DNA of 32,789 nucleotides from Nitrospiria bacterium (GTDB lineage Bacteria; Nitrospirota; Nitrospiria; DASWJH01): NCBI GenBank assembly GCA_036397255.1, contig DASWJH010000092.1, positions 1 to 32,789 of the forward strand, read 5' to 3'. Shown piece by piece: positions 1 to 8,444 of this stretch (position 1 is its first letter; each line of letters starts with the position of its first letter). The notes under the pieces were generated by a model. It saw only the letters and a program-made list of their open reading frames with translations, ran no database searches and was not told where the DNA came from. The position numbers and the translations under genes were made by a program.

Positions 1-110
1 AGGACGAGCTAATGGCCAATGTACGTGGCTATCTCCGAAAACGCCAACGTCAGCCTCATATCGTCAGAAACTATTTTGAGGAACAACACGTTCGATATGC
101 AGCAATATGA
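1..110 (+). CDS. 3' end of an IS630-like transposase (partial)
   Basis: The frame beginning at base 3 is open to a TGA at 108-110 and gives 35 residues containing LMANVRGYLRKRQRQP and ending in VRYAAI. This matches my memory of the C-terminus of IS630-family DDE transposases, which typically close with an RGYLR..R-rich helix and a short VRYAA-like tail. The catalytic part lies outside the window, so family assignment rests on the tail alone. The terminal inverted repeat expected a few tens of bases downstream was not identified; the group II intron begins close by, so the IS may have been the intron's landing site or simply its neighbour. Confidence 0.6.
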   Translation, partial: DELMANVRGYLRKRQRQPHIVRNYFEEQHVRYAAI

Positions 111-458
111 AATGCAACTTATTTATCGCTCCCCGTAGTAAGACTCGGGGCCGAGGAAGGGCGGGTAAACGCGTGGAGGAGAAAACCCCGACGACCGGGG
201 AGAGACCCCGGATGATCCGATGAGACGTCCTTGGGTCATGGGAAGCCGTGGACGAGAGGCAAGGGGACAACATCCGGGAGTCGACATAGAGCAATGGGCA
301 ACGAAGAAGGAACCCGAAAACCGAAGGGGGATGGACGAATCCCGGAAGGGATACCGACTGGGAGAACCCCAGAAGGTCAGAAGCCATCCGGTTCCGGCCA
401 AAGGGCCGCCCAGGGTCCGGCAATCCTTGATGGGAGGGAGTGTCCCGGAGAACGGAGA

Positions 459-1739
459 GTGAAGCAAGAGAAGGTCTTGGAACGGGTCTATGACCGGCGA
501 CGTTTGCAATGGGCGTGGCAGAAGGTGAGAAGGAATGCCGGTGCAGCCGGGATAGACGCGATGACGGTGGAGAGCTTCGCAGAGAGGGAGCAAGAGCTTT
601 TGAGCCTGATCCACGAGAAGCTCAAAGCTGGAACTTACCGCTTCAAACCAGCAAGGAGAGTGCTGATCCCGAAACCGGGGTCCACGAAGAAGAGGAAACT
701 GGGGATACCCGTGGTGATGGATCGAATCGTCAGCCAGGGCATCCACCAGGTTTTCGAGGAGATCTTCGACGGGGAATTCACCTCATCGAACTTTGGCTTT
801 CGCCGAGGAAGGAGTCCACACCAGGCGATTGGGCATGTGCGCCAAGCGGTCGTGGAAGGTTATGGGTGGTGCGCCGCGATCGACTTGCAACAGTTCTTTG
901 ATGAGATACCGCATGGACTGATCCTCAAGCTGATTGGAAGGAGAATCTCGGATGAGCGACTTTTGACGCTGATTGCAAGAGCGTTAAACGCTGGAGTGAT
1001 CATCGACGGGGTGTTCACGAAGATCGGCAGAGGGTGTCCGCAGGGATCGCCCCTGTCCCCCATGCTCTCCAACATCGTGCTCCATGAGCTGGACCGCGAG
1101 TTAGAGAGCCGGGGGCATCGGTACAGTCGATGGGCGGATGACTTCCTCATTCTCCTTAAATCGGAGAGGGCGGCAAAGCGGGTGATGGAATCCATCAGCG
1201 GCTACCTCGAAGAGGGGCTTGGACTACCGGTGAACCGAGAGAAAAGCTGGGTGGCCCCTGTTCGCAGCGTGGAGTTTCTGGGGTTTCAGATTTTCCTGGG
1301 CAAGATCCGGGTGAGTCAGGAAGCCCGGACCCGATTCAAGAGCAAGGTGAGAGAGATGACCCGACGGAACAATCCGTTGTCGGTGGGCCAGATCATCCGA
1401 GAACTCAATGCGTATCTCAGAGGATGGATTGGGTACTATCGCATTCAGGAGTTCCAGAGGGTATTTCGGGAGCTGGATGGATTTATCCGGAGCCGGCTTC
1501 GAGCCATGCAATTGAAGAAGTGGAAGAAGCCCCGGAAGTTTCAGAGGCGGATGATTTGGGCAGGATTTACGTCCGAGCAAGCCCGACGAACATGGATCAG
1601 GATGACGAAATGGCAATCGGTCCGAAGGCGGGAGGCCCGTTTCGTTCTCAATCTGACGTGGTTTAGACGGTTAGGGCTTTTCTTTCTGGATGACTTCACT
1701 CAACAGAATCTTGAACTGGGTTTCAACGTTACTCGCTAA
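459..1739 (+). CDS. ltrA: Group II intron reverse transcriptase/maturase
   Basis: A 426-residue intron-encoded protein that would copy the intron into DNA and help it splice. The fingers/palm blocks are visible: AGIDAMTVESF near residue 30, VLIPKPGSTKKRKLGIP, FGFRRGRSPHQAI, the AIDLQQFFD block holding the first catalytic Asp, and GCPQGSPLSPMLSN. The second catalytic motif reads W225-A-D-D228 in YSRWADDFLIL, where almost all relatives have YADD. The maturase (GIIM/X) domain follows with LNAYLRGWIGYYRI. No HNH endonuclease domain is present, as in class C introns. I chose the GTG at 459, preceded by GGAG, because homologous sequence starts there; the frame is open upstream to an ATG at 231, but that part translates intron RNA into low-complexity Gly/Arg/Pro sequence. 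Apart from the Tyr-to-Trp change the protein looks intact. Confidence 0.9.
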   Translation: MKQEKVLERVYDRRRLQWAWQKVRRNAGAAGIDAMTVESFAEREQELLSLIHEKLKAGTYRFKPARRVLIPKPGSTKKRKLGIPVVMDRIVSQGIHQVFEEIFDGEFTSSNFGFRRGRSPHQAIGHVRQAVVEGYGWCAAIDLQQFFDEIPHGLILKLIGRRISDERLLTLIARALNAGVIIDGVFTKIGRGCPQGSPLSPMLSNIVLHELDRELESRGHRYSRWADDFLILLKSERAAKRVMESISGYLEEGLGLPVNREKSWVAPVRSVEFLGFQIFLGKIRVSQEARTRFKSKVREMTRRNNPLSVGQIIRELNAYLRGWIGYYRIQEFQRVFRELDGFIRSRLRAMQLKKWKKPRKFQRRMIWAGFTSEQARRTWIRMTKWQSVRRREARFVLNLTWFRRLGLFFLDDFTQQNLELGFNVTR

Positions 1740-1744
1740 TCGAA

Positions 1745-1816
1745 GAGCGGCTTACCTGGCCGGTACGAGCCGTTCTGTTGGGAGGGGGTGGCCCAGAGGG
1801 CTACCTCCTACCAGAT
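1745..1816 (+). ncRNA. Group II intron domains V and VI
   Basis: Domain V folds at 1745-1775: GAGCGGCT (1745-1752) pairs with AGCCGTTC (1768-1775), a CG dinucleotide bulge at 1766-1767 follows the inner helix TACC/GGTA, and the loop is TGGCC rather than the usual GNRA. The AGC triad is present near the 5' side. Domain VI at about 1781-1812 is a long hairpin with G-U pairs and one unpaired adenosine at 1810. The fold was drawn by eye. The short terminal stem and non-GNRA loop depart from the consensus 34-nt domain V. Confidence 0.55.
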
Positions 1817-2055
1817 TTTAAGCCGCTTTTTAATGGTTGGAAAAGAAAAAAATAGGCTCAGGTTTTGCAATAAAATATTTTTCCCTCTTCCATTTTTTCC
1901 TCCCTTTCTTTCGAAAGTGATTAATCCCTTAGAGGATTGGGTTTGGTAAAAATATCAATGGTTGCGGTATTTATATAAAAAATGGTAAAAGTAAAAGAGA
2001 AATTCTAAACATCTTTGTTACCCCAATTGGTTAATTAGGCCTAAAAAATTTAATT

Positions 2056-2772
2056 ATGTCCGATTCCAAACTTGAGAAAGTTAACAACCGTCTTTACCAC
2101 GAGCCCATTAAAGATGGAAAAAAAATTAAGTGGGAAAAAGAGCTTGAATTCTTTTTTATTATTTTAAATAAGGTTCGGGTAAATCTTGATTTATCCATTG
2201 AACACCCGGAAACCTCCCATTTAGGCTTAAGGAAAGGCCTAACAAAAGAGAATCCGGGAGCAAAAGAAGCAAATCCTATCGTTAATGAAAAATCAAAAGA
2301 AGAGTTCTCAGAAGATTTTAGTTGGAGAATAACCGCGATCGGAAAAATAGATAATGGGATAGGTTTGATCAAGGAGGATGGGACCTTTTCTAAATCCGGT
2401 GATTTTTTTAATTATTTAGATGTCATTCTTATTCCCCTTCCACCCAAATTTTCAGTTACAGAAAAAGAAAAAACCTCTGGGAGGCTCTTCTACGGTGATG
2501 CCAAATGGGAAAAAAGAATGGACCCTTATTTGGTCTTGGAATTATTCGTTCCTGTTTCTTCACATAAAAAGTTCTGCAAGGAGCTTGTGTCCGGCAGGCT
2601 AACTAGTTTAACGGTAGGGGTTTATGTTGATGTTTTTCGTTCAGAGGAAGACAAATCCTTAGAAGAGACAGATATGCAACGACCGTACCTCATTGAGGAA
2701 AAGGCCATTAATAATCGTGTATACCTCTCCTCCATTAACGCTTATCGAGACATAGAAGAGAAGAGGACATAG
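2056..2772 (+). CDS. Hypothetical protein, 238 residues
   Basis: I do not recognise this family. The protein is lysine/glutamate-rich and soluble, with no signal peptide or membrane segment. The second half, from about residue 90, has alternating hydrophobic patterns (WRITAIGKIDNGIG, YLDVILIPLPPKF, YLVLELFVPVSS, LTSLTVGVYVDVF) consistent with a beta-rich domain. The ATG at 2056 follows AT-rich sequence with no convincing Shine-Dalgarno. It is the first gene after the intron and is followed by about 400 bases without a clear gene. Codon use is more AT-rich than in the BNR or methyltransferase genes further right. Confidence 0.65.
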   Translation: MSDSKLEKVNNRLYHEPIKDGKKIKWEKELEFFFIILNKVRVNLDLSIEHPETSHLGLRKGLTKENPGAKEANPIVNEKSKEEFSEDFSWRITAIGKIDNGIGLIKEDGTFSKSGDFFNYLDVILIPLPPKFSVTEKEKTSGRLFYGDAKWEKRMDPYLVLELFVPVSSHKKFCKELVSGRLTSLTVGVYVDVFRSEEDKSLEETDMQRPYLIEEKAINNRVYLSSINAYRDIEEKRT

Positions 2773-3181
2773 GACAATGATAAAATGAAAAAGGGGGATA
2801 GGGTGTGCAATATTGATCTTTAAAAAATCCCCCAGCAGGTTTTTTGTCCATGTCCAACCAATATTTGCCATAATCCTTTCCACTTCTTCAATCGCTTTTC
2901 CTACCGCCATATCAAAATTTTAATTTTTATAAAAAAACGAATAAAAATTCAAATTACTGTAAATTGGAGATCTCCCACCCAAGGTTTTTGATTTGTACGT
3001 AAAACCAACCTCGTCTCGTTTAGGCCACAATAGTATTCAATTCCTTACATTAAATTTTGATTGCTTTACAAAATAAAGGAAGAGTAGGATTTCCCTATAA
3101 AGGAGATTTTCCTGAGTTTTAAGACCGCTAAAAAGAGCGTTGCCCCTTCTCCCTCTAGGGGGGAAAAAAAAAGAAAAACCA
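2773..3181. other. Intergenic region, about 400 bases
   Basis: AT-rich. A minus-strand frame 2659-2910 begins with a helix-like segment (KAIEEVERIMANIGWTW) but then turns into low-complexity hydrophobic sequence and overlaps the end of the preceding gene, so I regard it as at most a remnant. Complementary GGGGGA (near 2795) and TCCCCC (near 2830) could pair but no T-tract follows. No promoter or RNA element is convincing. Confidence 0.4.
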
Positions 3182-4801
3182 ATGAAAGCCAAATTGAAAA
3201 CGTTTCAAATCTTACTTTTTAGTTTTTTATTAGTATTCTTTATCAACGCATGCGGAAAAGGGGAGGGTGGGGATGAAAATCTTGGTGGGGGAGGAGGACC
3301 CACGGTAAACAACGCTCCGGTGGCGGATGCAGGGCCCGATCAAACAAAGACAGTCCTCGTTGGAGATGTGGTGGTCCTGGATGGAAGCCATTCCGGGGAT
3401 GCAGATGGTGACTCTCTGATTTATTCCTGGGTGCTGATGGCTTTACCTTCCGGGAGCACGGCTACCCTTTCTGATCCTACCCTTTCTGATCCCAATTTCG
3501 TTGCGGATCAGCCAGGTGATTATATTGCCCAGTTGACGGTCAATGATGGAACCGTCGATAGTGCTGTTGATGAGGTATCCGTCACCGTTCGTGTTCCTCC
3601 ACCCGTTATCACTATCAACAAACCGGAGAATCTTATGGTAGTGGCGAATAGTCCTGTTACCGTGGAGGGAACGGTTGATGATCTTGCCGCCACTGTTATG
3701 GTGAACGGGACCGGTGTCCTCAACCACAAAGGCAGTTATTCCACCTCCGTCCTACTGCAGGAAGGGAGCAATATCATTACAGTGGTAGGCCAAAACGGAA
3801 CGGGGGAAAACAGTGTCAGTGTAGAGGTGATCCTGAATACGACCAATAACCCGGCGGTTAGTATTACATCCCATAAGGCTGGTTTTCTAGTGGGGGAGGA
3901 GTTTGAGATAGGGGAGGCGTACCCTTCCGCCCAGGTCCTCGTTGGGGGCGTGATTAAAGTGAATACGTCGGTGCTATTTGCAAATACCCCTACTGTGACT
4001 GTAAACGGGGTTGCAGCCGCAGTATTGCCCAAGGTTTTTAACAGTGATTGTGGTTTAATAAATTTTCCCCCTTTTAAGTGCTTCAACTTCACAGCACCAA
4101 TCGCGCTTGAAAAGGGAGCACGCACCATCACTGCCGTTGGCACCGATGTCCAGAGAAGAAAAACCACCGTCAAAGTGGATGGAACCGTGGATTATTGCCG
4201 GAAAGCCGTTCACGATGAAAATAACCCCAATTATGGGATCGATCCAAGAGAACCCAGGGTTCCGGCGGTACGGGACAACAATCAGAGCAACCGGTGTATT
4301 GAGATCGACGGTTGTTCAATGCCCTTCAGCGATGATATTGCCGGCCTAAAATTTTTAGCTAACAATCCGATGCCACTGGCCAATCAAAACGCGGTTCCCA
4401 TCGAATTCGGTTCCGGTACGGCGCCCCCCAGTGAGTTTTTCGTCTTTGGTCTCCAATCCTCACGGGCCCTAGGTTGCAATATACATGACGGGTGTTATCA
4501 AACCCATGTTCCGGAGGCTAATCGGGTAGACGCATGGCGCGAATGTAACCTCAATCAGTATAAGGATCATTTGGCACTCTGCCGCAGGGCTTATCCCCCG
4601 GATGCCACCTGCCCTCATACCGGAGTGAACGCGGTTTTGTGCCCAGCCTGGAGAATCGATTGGCTTTCGGAAAAAGCCATATGTGCCCGAAACGCCACGG
4701 CGTATTTTACTGCGGTAAGCACAGGTTACCTCATTGGTCAACCATGGGGCGGGTGGAAGGCCTATCAGGACCGTCAGGAACAATACAGTCCTGTTCCATA
4801 G
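3182..4801 (+). CDS. PKD-domain lipoprotein with a phospholipase-A2-like C-terminal domain
   Basis: A 539-residue secreted lipoprotein. A signal peptide with lipobox INAC (Cys24) is followed by a Gly-rich linker. Residues about 40-135 form a PKD/Ig-like domain ([10 protein letters not shown] at the start, [18 protein letters not shown] in the middle, LTVNDG near the end). One or two further Ig-like beta domains follow to about residue 340. The C-terminal part is Cys-rich and contains CNIHDGCY (Cys432, His435, Asp436, Cys438, Tyr439), the C-x-x-H-D-x-C-Y pattern of secreted phospholipase A2, then a helix-like [13 protein letters not shown] with Asp462 where PLA2 has its second catalytic Asp. 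A typical YGxxCGxG calcium loop is not seen. The start at 3182 is preferred over 3140 because it begins the signal peptide. The lipid-hydrolase role is inference; the Ig domains would serve as a stalk. Confidence 0.75.
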   Translation: MKAKLKTFQILLFSFLLVFFINACGKGEGGDENLGGGGGPTVNNAPVADAGPDQTKTVLVGDVVVLDGSHSGDADGDSLIYSWVLMALPSGSTATLSDPTLSDPNFVADQPGDYIAQLTVNDGTVDSAVDEVSVTVRVPPPVITINKPENLMVVANSPVTVEGTVDDLAATVMVNGTGVLNHKGSYSTSVLLQEGSNIITVVGQNGTGENSVSVEVILNTTNNPAVSITSHKAGFLVGEEFEIGEAYPSAQVLVGGVIKVNTSVLFANTPTVTVNGVAAAVLPKVFNSDCGLINFPPFKCFNFTAPIALEKGARTITAVGTDVQRRKTTVKVDGTVDYCRKAVHDENNPNYGIDPREPRVPAVRDNNQSNRCIEIDGCSMPFSDDIAGLKFLANNPMPLANQNAVPIEFGSGTAPPSEFFVFGLQSSRALGCNIHDGCYQTHVPEANRVDAWRECNLNQYKDHLALCRRAYPPDATCPHTGVNAVLCPAWRIDWLSEKAICARNATAYFTAVSTGYLIGQPWGGWKAYQDRQEQYSPVP

Positions 4802-4865
4802 ATTTCCAGAAAATGATAAAAAAGGAGAGAAGGTCATTGTCAGTTTTTTTTTTGAGGAGGTTGTC

Positions 4866-6053
4866 ATGAGCGCGGTGAGGGTACTGGTTGGAACACGTAA
4901 AGGGGCTTTTATCCTAAAGTCAGATGGAAAGCGAAAAAAGTGGGATGTGAACGGGCCTTTTTTTGGAGGGTGGGAGATCTACCATCTCAAAGGGTCTCCC
5001 GTTGATCCGAACCGGGTGTATGCGTCCCAGACCAGCAGTTGGTTCGGCCAAATCATTCAGCGGTCCGATGATGGGGGAAAAACCTGGCATCAACCCGGAA
5101 CACCTCCGGGCGAACCGACGACCACCCCGGACGGTATGCCCATGGGAGAGAGTAATAAGTTCGTTTACGACACGTCTCCCGAAACGGGGAAACCACTTAC
5201 AACACACCAGTGGTATGACGGTAACCCGCACCCGTGGGAGTTTAAGCGGGTTTGGCACCTAGAGCCATCCCTTACCGATCCGGACACGATTTACGCCGGG
5301 GTGGAAGATGCGGCCCTTTTCCGCTCGGACGATGGCGGTAAAAACTGGAAAGAAATTTCCGGCCTTCGCGGACACGGTACAGGATCTTCCTGGCAGCCCG
5401 GCGCCGGAGGGATGTGTCTCCATTCGATTCTTTTAGATCCAGGCAACCCGAATCGTATTGCCGTCGCCATTTCGGCTGCGGGGGCGTTTCGGACGGATGA
5501 TGGGGGCAAGACGTGGAGACCGATCAATCGCGGCCTGCATTCGCTCTATATTCCCGATCCCACCGCCGAAGTAGGCCACTGCGTTCACCGGATTGCGATG
5601 CACCCTTCACGTCCGGAAGTGCTGTTCATGCAGAAGCACTGGGACGTGATGCGAAGTGATGATGCCGGTGAGTCCTGGCGGGAAATCAGTGGAAACCTTC
5701 CTAGCGATTTTGGATTTGTGATTGACGTTCACGCACATGATCCGGATACTATTTACGTTGTGCCGATTAAAAGCGACTCGGAGCATTATCCTCCCGATGG
5801 AAAACTACGTGTTTACCGAAGCCGTACGGGGGGAAACGATTGGGAACCGCTCACGAAGGGTTTACCGCAAAAGGATTGTTATGTGAACGTATTGCGTGAT
5901 GCGATGGCCGTTGACAGACATGATCCCTGCGGCGTGTACTTCGGTACCACCGGTGGACAGGTGTACGTATCGTCGGATGCGGGGGACAGTTGGATGCCCA
6001 TTGTACGGGACCTTCCAGCAGTGGTTTCCGTTGAAGTCCAGACCTTGGCATGA
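4866..6053 (+). CDS. BNR/Asp-box beta-propeller protein (sialidase or VPS10-like fold)
   Basis: A 395-residue protein built from repeated Asp-box motifs: [36 protein letters not shown] and the weaker [10 protein letters not shown] and VSSDAGDSW. Such repeats mark six- or seven-bladed propellers found in sialidases, sortilin-like proteins and photosystem-assembly factors; the motif is structural, so it does not prove glycosidase activity. I see no signal peptide, which suggests a cytoplasmic location. The ATG at 4866 follows GAGGAGG; an upstream in-frame ATG at 4734 lies within the preceding gene and is rejected. The stop overlaps the next gene's start (ATGA at 6050-6053), so the two are translationally coupled and probably work together. 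Confidence 0.85.
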   Translation: MSAVRVLVGTRKGAFILKSDGKRKKWDVNGPFFGGWEIYHLKGSPVDPNRVYASQTSSWFGQIIQRSDDGGKTWHQPGTPPGEPTTTPDGMPMGESNKFVYDTSPETGKPLTTHQWYDGNPHPWEFKRVWHLEPSLTDPDTIYAGVEDAALFRSDDGGKNWKEISGLRGHGTGSSWQPGAGGMCLHSILLDPGNPNRIAVAISAAGAFRTDDGGKTWRPINRGLHSLYIPDPTAEVGHCVHRIAMHPSRPEVLFMQKHWDVMRSDDAGESWREISGNLPSDFGFVIDVHAHDPDTIYVVPIKSDSEHYPPDGKLRVYRSRTGGNDWEPLTKGLPQKDCYVNVLRDAMAVDRHDPCGVYFGTTGGQVYVSSDAGDSWMPIVRDLPAVVSVEVQTLA

Positions 6054-6346
6054 TTAGGGTTATGCTTCCCCATCATCTGCGAAATCTGGCAGGCATCGAT
6101 GGCGAAGTGACTCTGGAGGTCGAGGGTCCGGTCACCCAGAGTTCTGTGCTCGACGCCCTTGAGACCCGTTATCCGATGCTTCGGGGGACTATCCGTGATC
6201 ACGTGACCCAAAGGCACCGACCCTTTTTGAGGTTCTTTGCCTGTGGACAGGATCTAACCCACGAACCGCCGGATACCCCGCTGCCCGAGGCTGTCATGAA
6301 GGGGATTGAACCTTTTCTGATTGTAGGTGCCATAGCGGGGGGGTAA
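6050..6346 (+). CDS. MoaD/ThiS-like beta-grasp sulfur-carrier protein
   Basis: A 98-residue ubiquitin-like protein. MoaD and ThiS carry sulfur as a thiocarboxylate on a C-terminal Gly-Gly, and this protein ends in VGAIAGG exactly at its stop codon. The N-terminal strand ([14 protein letters not shown]), the [24 protein letters not shown] segment with the conserved helix, and the [16 protein letters not shown] segment preceding the tail fit the family. It starts inside the stop of the BNR propeller gene (ATGA overlap). No moaE, thiG or E1-like enzyme is in the window, so its partner in activation must be encoded elsewhere. As I recall, BNR propeller plus MoaD-like pairs occur in other bacteria, which supports a dedicated partnership rather than molybdopterin or thiamine synthesis. 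Confidence 0.8.
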   Translation: MIRVMLPHHLRNLAGIDGEVTLEVEGPVTQSSVLDALETRYPMLRGTIRDHVTQRHRPFLRFFACGQDLTHEPPDTPLPEAVMKGIEPFLIVGAIAGG

Positions 6347-6441
6347 GGATAAAGCCAATCAGTCCAGTCCAATCCCATCCCTTTATTTTTATTTTGAGTA
6401 TTTGAATTCTTTTTAAAAAAGTTTTGAATCAGGAAAGGTGT

Positions 6442-6858
6442 ATGAAATATTCCATTTCACCAGAAAAATCGAAACTCGACATTGATAAAATTCATGACTT
6501 TCTTTGTAACCGGTCCTATTGGGCAAAAGGGCGAAGCTTGGAGAACGTAAAGGAAAGCATCGAAAACTCCATGTGTTTTGGAATTTATGACCGTAGTGAG
6601 AAAATACTTGGTTTTGCCCGGGTTGTCACAGACCAGGTCGCGTTTGCGTACTTAATGGATTTCTTTATCTTGGAAGGGCATCGGGGAAAAGGGCTTGGAA
6701 AAATGCTATTGAAGCAGATCGTTGAACATCCGGAATTGCAGGTAAAACTTTGGTTGTTGGGTACGGTGGATGCCCACGGGTTTTATAAAAAATTCGGATT
6801 TTCAGAATTAAAAGATCCCGGGCGATTTTTAGAGATTAAAAATGAAACTCTCTGTTAA
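6442..6858 (+). CDS. GNAT-family N-acetyltransferase
   Basis: A 138-residue protein with the GNAT fold. The acetyl-CoA pyrophosphate-binding loop RGKGLGK follows the strand YLMDFFILEGH, and the C-terminal HGFYKKFGF is the usual GNAT helix with the conserved Tyr. The N-terminal SYWAKGRSLENVKESIENS resembles small GNATs of the YjdJ/YpeA type, but the acceptor substrate cannot be told from sequence. The ATG at 6442 is preferred because AGGAAAGG lies just upstream; a TTG at 6424 is in frame but has no ribosome site. It stands alone, 95 bases after the MoaD-like gene. Confidence 0.85.
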   Translation: MKYSISPEKSKLDIDKIHDFLCNRSYWAKGRSLENVKESIENSMCFGIYDRSEKILGFARVVTDQVAFAYLMDFFILEGHRGKGLGKMLLKQIVEHPELQVKLWLLGTVDAHGFYKKFGFSELKDPGRFLEIKNETLC

Positions 6859-7061
6859 CAAAGGTTAAAAACGGGGTCTGGCGTGGTTGTTAGGTTTATA
6901 TAAAAAAATCAAAGTTAAGAGTTTAGGATTTTTTAAGACCATTTCAAAATAAGAGGAAGGAAAAGATAAATGTATGATTTTTTGTTTTTGGGTTAATTAA
7001 AACAAACCTGTCTCGAAAAAGTGATTAATTGGGAATATCATTTAAACTCTCTCCTTTTCTC

Positions 7062-8276
7062 TTAAAATTTAACCTGGGCAGCCAACCAGAGCTTGTCCGT
7101 ATTGATTGCCGTTCCTCCGGTATTTTGGGAGTTGCCATCGGCATCATACAGGGCATATTTGGCCAATAAGGTATAGCGGTTGTTGAAGGTTTTGGTGGCC
7201 AAAAAGCCAAGCTCTGTCCCATAATCAAAACTGCCTTTATCCGACGAAAAATCATGGTAGACGGCTGCCAGTTTTACACCCATCAGGTGGGTGCTTACCG
7301 TAAAGAAAAGGTCTCTGATACCGTTGGCGGGCGTTGCAAGGAATTTGTCTGTCCACCCTTGAAAAGCGTGCAGTGTCGCCAAGGGTGTTGAGAAACCATA
7401 AACGCCATCTCCTCCCAATTCTTCATAGCTGATCTTTACCGTCAAAATCCTGAACGTTCCCCCCAATTCCGCCATCCAATAGGTTGCATCATTGGTGCTT
7501 GCTCCGTTGGCAAAGTCGCTTTGATCTGCAAACTCCCCGGCATATAAAATCTTTGTTTCTTCCGAAATGGGAGTACTCCCATTTAAACGCAAACCGAAGG
7601 TTTTAGTGGAAGCTGCGGAAGTATCGTTTAAATCCAAAAGATAACCATATGCGGTCAAGGTCACCGGTTTGAATTGGCTGAAGGAGATATTGATGAGGTG
7701 TGTGTCCATGGATATGTCCGCACTGGTCGGATGATGATCCCCGAAAATTCTGTTAACATTAAAAATATAGGCATAAATGGCGGAAATATTTGGAAGGGTG
7801 GTGTTTTCCAAAGAAAGCAAATCGAAAGTCTGCTCATTCTGCCTCCACCCGACATTTCCCACAAACCGGGCGTTGTCCAAAATAAGCCGGCGCCGTCCAA
7901 GGTGAAAGATGGTTTCCTGAAGTCCGCTGTATTTCAAAAAGGCTTGGTTTACCTCGGTATCTTTCGGATCCGCCACCACGGGAAATTGGGTTTTACCGTT
8001 GTGGGTGTTGTTGTATCGTTCATCGCCGACCACCGTGATATCCTCGAACTCCAAATAGGCAAGAAAACCCTGAAAGGACCCTGTTTCATATCCCAACCGG
8101 GTTCGAATGGTAGAGCCATTTGCCTTTTTTGAAAGGTTGGCCTGGTCCACCCATTCATACCGGTAGCGAATGTCCGCAGAGACTTTCCCCCCCGCGAGGG
8201 CATCCAAAAGAATATCCGCATGTGCCTTATCCAACGGAAAGACCAGTAGGAGAAAAACACCCCAAAGAAGTGCCAA
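7062..8276 (-). CDS. Outer-membrane beta-barrel porin, alginate-export-like
   Basis: At about 404 residues this is an outer-membrane channel. A signal peptide ends at KAHA-D; the mature part has repeated amphipathic strands with aromatic girdles (RYRYEWVDQAN, RTRLGYETGSFQGFLAYLEFE, VNQAFLKYSGL, FHLGRRRLILDNARFVGNVGWRQ) and ends in AAQVKF, the C-terminal Phe used by the BAM machinery. The RRRLILDNARF..GWRQN segment resembles the alginate_exp family. The best standard start is the TTG at 8276, but the frame is open to a TAA at 8331-8333 and the upstream codons encode KKTIKQFLHIPFYTL, a normal positively charged signal-peptide n-region, without any ATG, GTG or TTG. Translation may therefore start at ATT 8324 or ATA 8321, or the native start has been lost. 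Confidence 0.8.
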   Translation of the reverse strand: MALLWGVFLLLVFPLDKAHADILLDALAGGKVSADIRYRYEWVDQANLSKKANGSTIRTRLGYETGSFQGFLAYLEFEDITVVGDERYNNTHNGKTQFPVVADPKDTEVNQAFLKYSGLQETIFHLGRRRLILDNARFVGNVGWRQNEQTFDLLSLENTTLPNISAIYAYIFNVNRIFGDHHPTSADISMDTHLINISFSQFKPVTLTAYGYLLDLNDTSAASTKTFGLRLNGSTPISEETKILYAGEFADQSDFANGASTNDATYWMAELGGTFRILTVKISYEELGGDGVYGFSTPLATLHAFQGWTDKFLATPANGIRDLFFTVSTHLMGVKLAAVYHDFSSDKGSFDYGTELGFLATKTFNNRYTLLAKYALYDADGNSQNTGGTAINTDKLWLAAQVKF

Positions 8277-8444
8277 AGTGTAGAATGGAATGTGAAGGAA
8301 CTGTTTAATTGTTTTTTTTATAATTTGATTTTATCTCTTTCTAATTGAAAAAGGGTTCAAGATCTTTAAACTTTAAATCCGGAGAGCTGAGGGGACTTTG
8401 GTTTAGGGTAAGTAGTGGGCCATCAAAAATCCTTTGCGGTAAAA

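Larger units (their letters stand above)
111..1816 (+). mobile_element. Group II intron (5' boundary uncertain)
   Basis: A GC-rich block, unlike the AT-rich DNA that follows, contains a structured leader, a maturase gene (459-1739) and a domain V/VI-like 3' end. A strong hairpin at 131-150 (CCCCG, AGT paired with ACT, CGGGG) is probably part of domain I. The 3' end is set at 1816 because the sequence ends in AT (consensus AY), six bases after a mismatched adenosine at 1810 that is a good branch-point candidate. I could not find the canonical GUGYG 5' end between 111 and 230, so the left boundary is a guess and the intron may be degenerate or have an atypical 5' end. Confidence 0.65.

Noticed and set aside
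231-458. N-terminal extension of the maturase from an ATG at 231
   Set aside because: The extension is Gly/Arg/Pro-rich with no resemblance to any RT domain and lies over structured intron RNA; recognised RT sequence begins at the GTG at 459.
2659-2910. Minus-strand frame of 83 codons
   Set aside because: Overlaps the 3' end of the 2056-2772 gene, has no ribosome site, and only its first 30 residues look protein-like.
3090-3181. Riboswitch before the PKD lipoprotein
   Set aside because: Only short hairpins are visible (GGAGATTTTCC), with none of the conserved blocks of cyclic-di-GMP or other known riboswitches.
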